17,548 nucleotides of DNA from Paracoccaceae bacterium (GTDB lineage: Bacteria; Pseudomonadota; Alphaproteobacteria; Rhodobacterales; Rhodobacteraceae): positions 1-17,548 of the forward strand of contig JALORM010000006.1 of NCBI GenBank assembly GCA_025458985.1. The letters run 5' to 3'. Of the stretch, positions 14,372 to 17,548 are shown in pieces. The notes under the pieces were generated by a model. That model was not told the DNA's origin. It searched no databases and worked only from the letters and a program-made list of their open reading frames with translations. A program made the translations under genes and the position numbers. Positions within the stretch are counted from its first letter, which is position 1. Every line of letters starts with the position of its first letter.

Positions 14372-15001
14372 ATGAGCCGGATGATCACCGACATCGGCGA
14401 CTACTTCGCCCGGGGTTGCGGGCGCTGCGTGCGGTTCGATACGCCCGACTGCTCGACCAGGCGCTGGGCGGGCGGGCTTGCCGACCTGCGCCGCCTCTGC
14501 CTCGGCGCGGGGCTGGACGAGACCGTGAAGTGGGGCCACCCGTGCTACATGCATGCCGGGCGCAACATCGCCATCATCGGGGCGCTTCGCGACGACTTCC
14601 GGCTGAGCTTCTTCGACGCGGCCCTCCTGTCCGACCCGGCAGGCGTGCTGGAACGGCAGGGGCCGAACACCCGCCACCCCGACATGATCCGCTTCACCGC
14701 CAACGGCCAGGTGGCCGAACGCGCGGCCGTGATCCGCGACTACCTTGCCGAGGCGATGGGCCACGCCGCGCGCGGAACCCGCCCCCCGAAGGACGACGCC
14801 GCGCCGGACATGCCCGCCGAGCTGGTCGAGGCGCTCGATGCGGATGCGGCCCTTGCCGAGGCCTTCCACGGGCTGACGCCCGGGCGGCAGCGCAGCTACG
14901 TCATCGCCCTGAGCGACGCGAAGAAGCCCGAGACACGGGTCGCGCGGATCGGCCGCTTCCGCGAACGCATTCTTGCCGGCAAGGGGGCGATGGAGCGTTA
15001 G
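14372..15001 (+). CDS. YdeI/OmpD-associated family protein (DUF1801 plus OmdA-type domain)
   Basis: The 209-residue protein has no signal peptide. Residues about 35-120 form a DUF1801/YdhG-like domain with the recognisable run DETVKWGHPCYMHAGRNIAI followed by GALRDDFRLSFFDAALLSDP. The C-terminal part, about 140-205, matches the YdeI/OmpD-associated (bacteriocin-protection) segment, with LTPGRQRSYVIALSDAKKPE and TRVARIGRFRERI. Members are small cytoplasmic proteins implicated in stress or antimicrobial-peptide tolerance, mechanism unknown. ATG 14372 is preceded by CGGAGGG at proper distance. It follows the SLC13-type gene by 57 bp in the same direction and converges on the guanine deaminase gene. 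Confidence 0.85.
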   Translation: MSRMITDIGDYFARGCGRCVRFDTPDCSTRRWAGGLADLRRLCLGAGLDETVKWGHPCYMHAGRNIAIIGALRDDFRLSFFDAALLSDPAGVLERQGPNTRHPDMIRFTANGQVAERAAVIRDYLAEAMGHAARGTRPPKDDAAPDMPAELVEALDADAALAEAFHGLTPGRQRSYVIALSDAKKPETRVARIGRFRERILAGKGAMER

Positions 15002-15022
15002 GCGACCGGGGCAGCGCCGCCA

Positions 15023-16339
15023 TCAGGGATCGGCGCTCGCGGGGCGCGTCTTCTCCTTTACCCGCGTGCCTGCCACCCACACGCCCGCCACGGCGCGGTC
15101 GTCGCCCATCATGATGGTGGGGAAGATCGCTTCCCAGATGTCTCCCGCCCGGTCGGCCCGCTGGGCGATGGCCGGCGTCGAGGCAAGGTCCAGCGCGACG
15201 AGGTCGGCCTCCAGTCCCGGCGCCAGCCGGCCGATGCGGTCGTCTACGCCGAGAAGCCGGGCGTTGCCCTCGGTCGCCAGCCACAGAAGCACAGCCGGGT
15301 GCAGCGCCATGCCGCGCAGCTGCGCGACCTCGTAGGCCGCGGCCATCGTGCGCAGCATCGAGAAGGACGACCCTCCGCCGGTGTCGGTGGCCAGCCCGAT
15401 CCGCTGCCCTTCGGCTGCAAGCCCCGCCAGGTCGAAAAGGCCCGAGCCGATGAAGGTGTTCGAGGTCGGGCAGTGCACCAGCCCCGCGCCCGCCTCGCGC
15501 AGGCGTGCCCGCTCGCGCCCGGTCAGGTGGATCGCGTGGCCGAAGAGCGCGCCGGGGCCGAGAAGCCCTGCCGCCTCGTAGGTGTCGAGGTAGTCGCGCG
15601 CCTCGGGGAACAGGTCCCGCACCCAGGCGACCTCGTCGACCTGCTCGGACAGATGGGTCTGCATCAGGCAGCCCCGCCGCTCGGCCCAGAGCGCGCCGAG
15701 CGCGGCAAGCTGCTCGCGGCTGGAGGTCGGCGAGAACCGCGGCGTGACGACGTAGGACAGCCGGCCCTGCCCGTGCCAGCGGTCGATGAGGCGCTTGCTG
15801 TCGTCGTAGGCCGACTGCGCGGTGTCGGTCAGGCCCGCCGGCGCATTGCGGTCCATGCAGGTCTTGCCGCCCCAGGCGCGCAGGCCGCGCCGCGCGGCCT
15901 CGGCGAAGTACGCCTCGACGCTTTCGGGTTGCACGGTGCAGTAGCTGACGGTCGAGGTCGTGCCGTGGGCCAGCGTCAGGTCGAAGTAGCGCGCGGCGAT
16001 GACCGCGGCATGGGCGGAGTCGCCAAAGCGCAGTTCCTCGGGAAAGGTGTAGAGGTTCAGCCAGTCGATCAGCCGCTTGCCCCAGCTGGCGATGATGGCG
16101 GTCTGCGGATAGTGCGCGTGCGCGTCGATGAAGCCGGGCAGGAGCAGCGCCTCGCCGAAGTCCTCTACCGCAGCCGCCGGATGGGCGGCGCGCAGCGCCT
16201 CGGCAGGGCCCACGGCGCGGATCGTCCCGCCTTCGACAAGCACCGCGCCCTGCCGTTCATGCCGCGCGGCCCCGGCCGGATCGCCGGCAAGGGGGGCGCG
16301 CTCGAAGGCAAGCGTCTGGCCGAGGATCAGGTGTTGCAT
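15023..16339 (-). CDS. guaD: Guanine deaminase
   Basis: This 438-residue zinc amidohydrolase converts guanine to xanthine and ammonia in purine salvage and catabolism. Metal-site residues are all visible: His74 and His76 in PGFIDAHAHYPQ, His229 in QTHLSEQ, His268 in FGHAIHL and Asp319 in ATDTGGG. Guanine deaminase features such as RLIDWLNLYTFPEE and the C-terminal IFPTIMMGDDR separate it from other amidohydrolases. ATG 16339 is chosen because GGAG lies just upstream. The GTG at 16351 would add four residues (MRRR) and has no ribosome site. It diverges from mgtE over 166 bp and ends 21 bp from the convergent ydeI-like gene. No other purine-degradation genes are in view. Confidence 0.94.
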   Translation of the reverse strand: MQHLILGQTLAFERAPLAGDPAGAARHERQGAVLVEGGTIRAVGPAEALRAAHPAAAVEDFGEALLLPGFIDAHAHYPQTAIIASWGKRLIDWLNLYTFPEELRFGDSAHAAVIAARYFDLTLAHGTTSTVSYCTVQPESVEAYFAEAARRGLRAWGGKTCMDRNAPAGLTDTAQSAYDDSKRLIDRWHGQGRLSYVVTPRFSPTSSREQLAALGALWAERRGCLMQTHLSEQVDEVAWVRDLFPEARDYLDTYEAAGLLGPGALFGHAIHLTGRERARLREAGAGLVHCPTSNTFIGSGLFDLAGLAAEGQRIGLATDTGGGSSFSMLRTMAAAYEVAQLRGMALHPAVLLWLATEGNARLLGVDDRIGRLAPGLEADLVALDLASTPAIAQRADRAGDIWEAIFPTIMMGDDRAVAGVWVAGTRVKEKTRPASADP

Positions 16340-16403
16340 GCGTCTCCGCACGGCGGCAGCGGCCCCGTCTGCCGATCAGCGGGATGCCCGGCAGCGCCGC
16401 CCG

Positions 16404-16432
16404 ACCCTAGGGCGGCGGCGGGCTCCGGTAAA
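16404..16432 (-). promoter_or_regulatory. Candidate guaD promoter with CCTAGG box
   Basis: On the minus strand TTTACC (16432-16427) is followed after 17 bases by TAGGGT (16409-16404), predicting a start about 58 bases before ATG 16339. The box lies in the first of two ACCCTAGG copies in this intergenic region. The -10 match to consensus is modest. Confidence 0.35.
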
Positions 16433-16447
16433 CCCCGTGCGTGGCGG

Positions 16448-16476
16448 TTGCGTGCCCCGGCCGCGCACCCTAGGTG
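16448..16476 (+). promoter_or_regulatory. Candidate mgtE promoter with CCTAGG box
   Basis: TTGCGT (16448-16453) is followed after 17 bases by TAGGTG (16471-16476), predicting a start about 23 bases before ATG 16506. The second ACCCTAGG copy (16467-16474) overlaps the -10. The layout mirrors the guaD promoter, with the -35 elements 15 bases apart. Confidence 0.35.
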
Positions 16477-16505
16477 TCGGCGGGACCGGAAGCGGGAGGC
16501 GAGCC

Positions 16506-17548
16506 ATGGCCGAAGCAGACAACGACGTCCGGGACGACGACGCCTACGAGCTCGACGCCGAGGTCGTCGCCGCCGTCCGGGATGCGGTCGAAACCGGGGA
16601 TGCGCCGCGCGTGACCGCGCTTCTCGACCCGCTTCACGCCGCCGACATCGCCGACATCCTCGAACAGATCGGCCCTGCCGACCGCCGCGCGCTGATCACG
16701 CTCTGGTCGGGCGAGATCGACGGCGAGATCCTGTCGGAACTCGACGAAGCCATCCGCGAGGAGGTGATCGGCCTCCTGCCGCACGAGGTCCTGGCCGAAG
16801 CCGTCCGCGAGCTCGATTCCGACGATGTGGTCGACCTGATCGAGGACCTCGAAGCGCCCCAGCAGGAGGCGATCCTCGGCGCGCTCGAGGCCGACGACCG
16901 GGCGGCGGTCGAACAGTCGCTGACCTATCCCGAATACTCCGCCGGCCGCCTGATGCAGCGCGAGGTTGTCACCGCGCCCGAACACTGGACCGTGGGCGAG
17001 GCCATCGACTTCCTGCGCACCGAGGAGTGGCTGCCCGACCAGTTCTACCATGTGATTCTCGTCGATCCCCGGCACCGCCCCGTGGGCTACGTGACGCTGG
17101 GCAAGCTTCTGTCGTCGCGGCGCGAGGTGAAGCTGGCCGAGATCACCGAGGACAGCTTCCGCACGATCCGGGCCACCGACGAGGGCGGCGATGTCGCCTA
17201 TGCCTTCAACCAGTATCACCTGATCTCGGCGCCGGTCGTGGACGAGACCGGCCGGCTGGTGGGCGTCATCACCATCGACGACGCGATGGCCGTGCTTGAC
17301 GAGGAGAACGAGGAGGACATCCTGCGCCTCGCCGGGGTGGGCGACGAAAGCCTGTCCGACAGGGTGCTGGAAACGGCCAGGCTGCGGTTCGTCTGGCTTT
17401 TCGTGAACCTTCTGACGGCAATTCTCGCCTCTGCGGTCATCGGGCTCTTCAGCGACACGATCGAGGCGATGGTGGCGCTGGCCGTTCTGATGCCGATCGT
17501 CGCCTCGATGGGCGGCAATGCCGGGACACAGTCGATGACCGTCGCCGT
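16506..17548 (+). CDS. mgtE: Magnesium transporter MgtE (3' partial)
   Basis: The first 347 residues are present and the frame runs off the right edge with no stop. The order is that of MgtE. An acidic N-terminal superhelical domain (about 20-140) has the repeated HAADIADILEQI / EVLAEAVRELDSDDVVDLIEDL pattern. Tandem CBS domains (about 140-265) include YPEYSAGRLMQREVVTAPE and HLISAPVVDETGRLVGVITI. A connecting helix leads to the first membrane helices (from about 292), with the pore-motif region MPIVASMGGNAGTQ near the end. These channels pass Mg2+ into the cell and close when Mg2+ fills sites in the N and CBS domains. ATG 16506 has GGGAGGCG upstream. It diverges from guaD. No M-box-like leader fits in the short 5' region. 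Confidence 0.95.
   Translation, partial: MAEADNDVRDDDAYELDAEVVAAVRDAVETGDAPRVTALLDPLHAADIADILEQIGPADRRALITLWSGEIDGEILSELDEAIREEVIGLLPHEVLAEAVRELDSDDVVDLIEDLEAPQQEAILGALEADDRAAVEQSLTYPEYSAGRLMQREVVTAPEHWTVGEAIDFLRTEEWLPDQFYHVILVDPRHRPVGYVTLGKLLSSRREVKLAEITEDSFRTIRATDEGGDVAYAFNQYHLISAPVVDETGRLVGVITIDDAMAVLDEENEEDILRLAGVGDESLSDRVLETARLRFVWLFVNLLTAILASAVIGLFSDTIEAMVALAVLMPIVASMGGNAGTQSMTVA

Noticed and set aside
12431..14869. 812-codon minus-strand frame over the SLC13-type gene
   Set aside because: It is compositionally biased (His/Gln/Asp/Arg) and antisense to conserved transporter motifs.
16340..16505. M-box type magnesium riboswitch before mgtE
   Set aside because: The predicted leader is only about 23 bases and I see no M-box-like structure; GC-rich repeats there are better read as promoter elements.
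15299..17299. 666-codon plus-strand frame spanning guaD and mgtE
   Set aside because: It crosses two real genes and their intergenic region; the translation has no domain and is a GC artefact.

Overview
The window is a GC-rich (roughly 70 %), gene-dense chromosomal stretch. It most likely comes from a marine or soil alphaproteobacterium of the Rhodobacterales (Roseobacter/Paracoccus type). This rests on codon and base use, on the tRNA-Gly(TCC) sequence, and on recognisable relatives: a PRK07529-type acyl-CoA synthetase, PedF/MoxJ-like periplasmic proteins, and an MsbA-like half-transporter of the rhodobacterial kind. I see no phage genes, insertion sequences, CRISPR arrays or islands of deviant composition.

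Layout. (1) Bases 1-714: the 3' end of a SAF-domain NAD(P)-dependent oxidoreductase, then tRNA-Gly(TCC) with its own promoter. (2) 703-2668, minus strand: a universal stress protein followed by a sodium:alanine/glycine symporter, as a two-gene operon whose last codons run antisense into the tRNA. (3) 2669-2977: about 310 bp without an intact gene, holding a long inverted repeat and a perfect palindrome. (4) 2978-4638: an ABC half-transporter gene whose N-terminus is broken by an out-of-frame deletion. (5) 4749-6644: an acyl-CoA synthetase. (6) 6652-11651: a Sel1-repeat protein, then the most unusual block. This is a divergent set of periplasmic proteins of the kind found beside PQQ-dependent alcohol dehydrogenases: an acidic secreted protein, a YVTN beta-propeller and an ABC-type binding protein on the minus strand, and a cytochrome c-550 PedF-like protein and a MoxJ-like binding protein on the plus strand. 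(7) 11654-17548: housekeeping and accessory genes, namely YebC regulator, SLC13-type transporter with RCK_C domains, YdeI/OmpD-associated protein, guanine deaminase and the start of MgtE.

How the genes relate. The clearest functional unit is the PQQ-associated block. All five proteins carry export signals, and the two groups diverge from a 161-bp intergenic region that contains an inverted repeat. The quinoprotein dehydrogenase, the ABC ATPase/permease and the CXXCW protein that usually accompany them are not in the window, and the block is closed off by unrelated genes on both sides. The set therefore either serves a dehydrogenase encoded elsewhere or has taken on a separate job.

The strongest structural anomaly is the ABC transporter. 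A good ribosome binding site and a family-like N-terminus lie in one reading frame. The rest of the protein lies in another, and about 45-50 residues including the first membrane helix are missing. Apart from these points and a few candidate promoters and hairpins, the gene content looks ordinary for the group.
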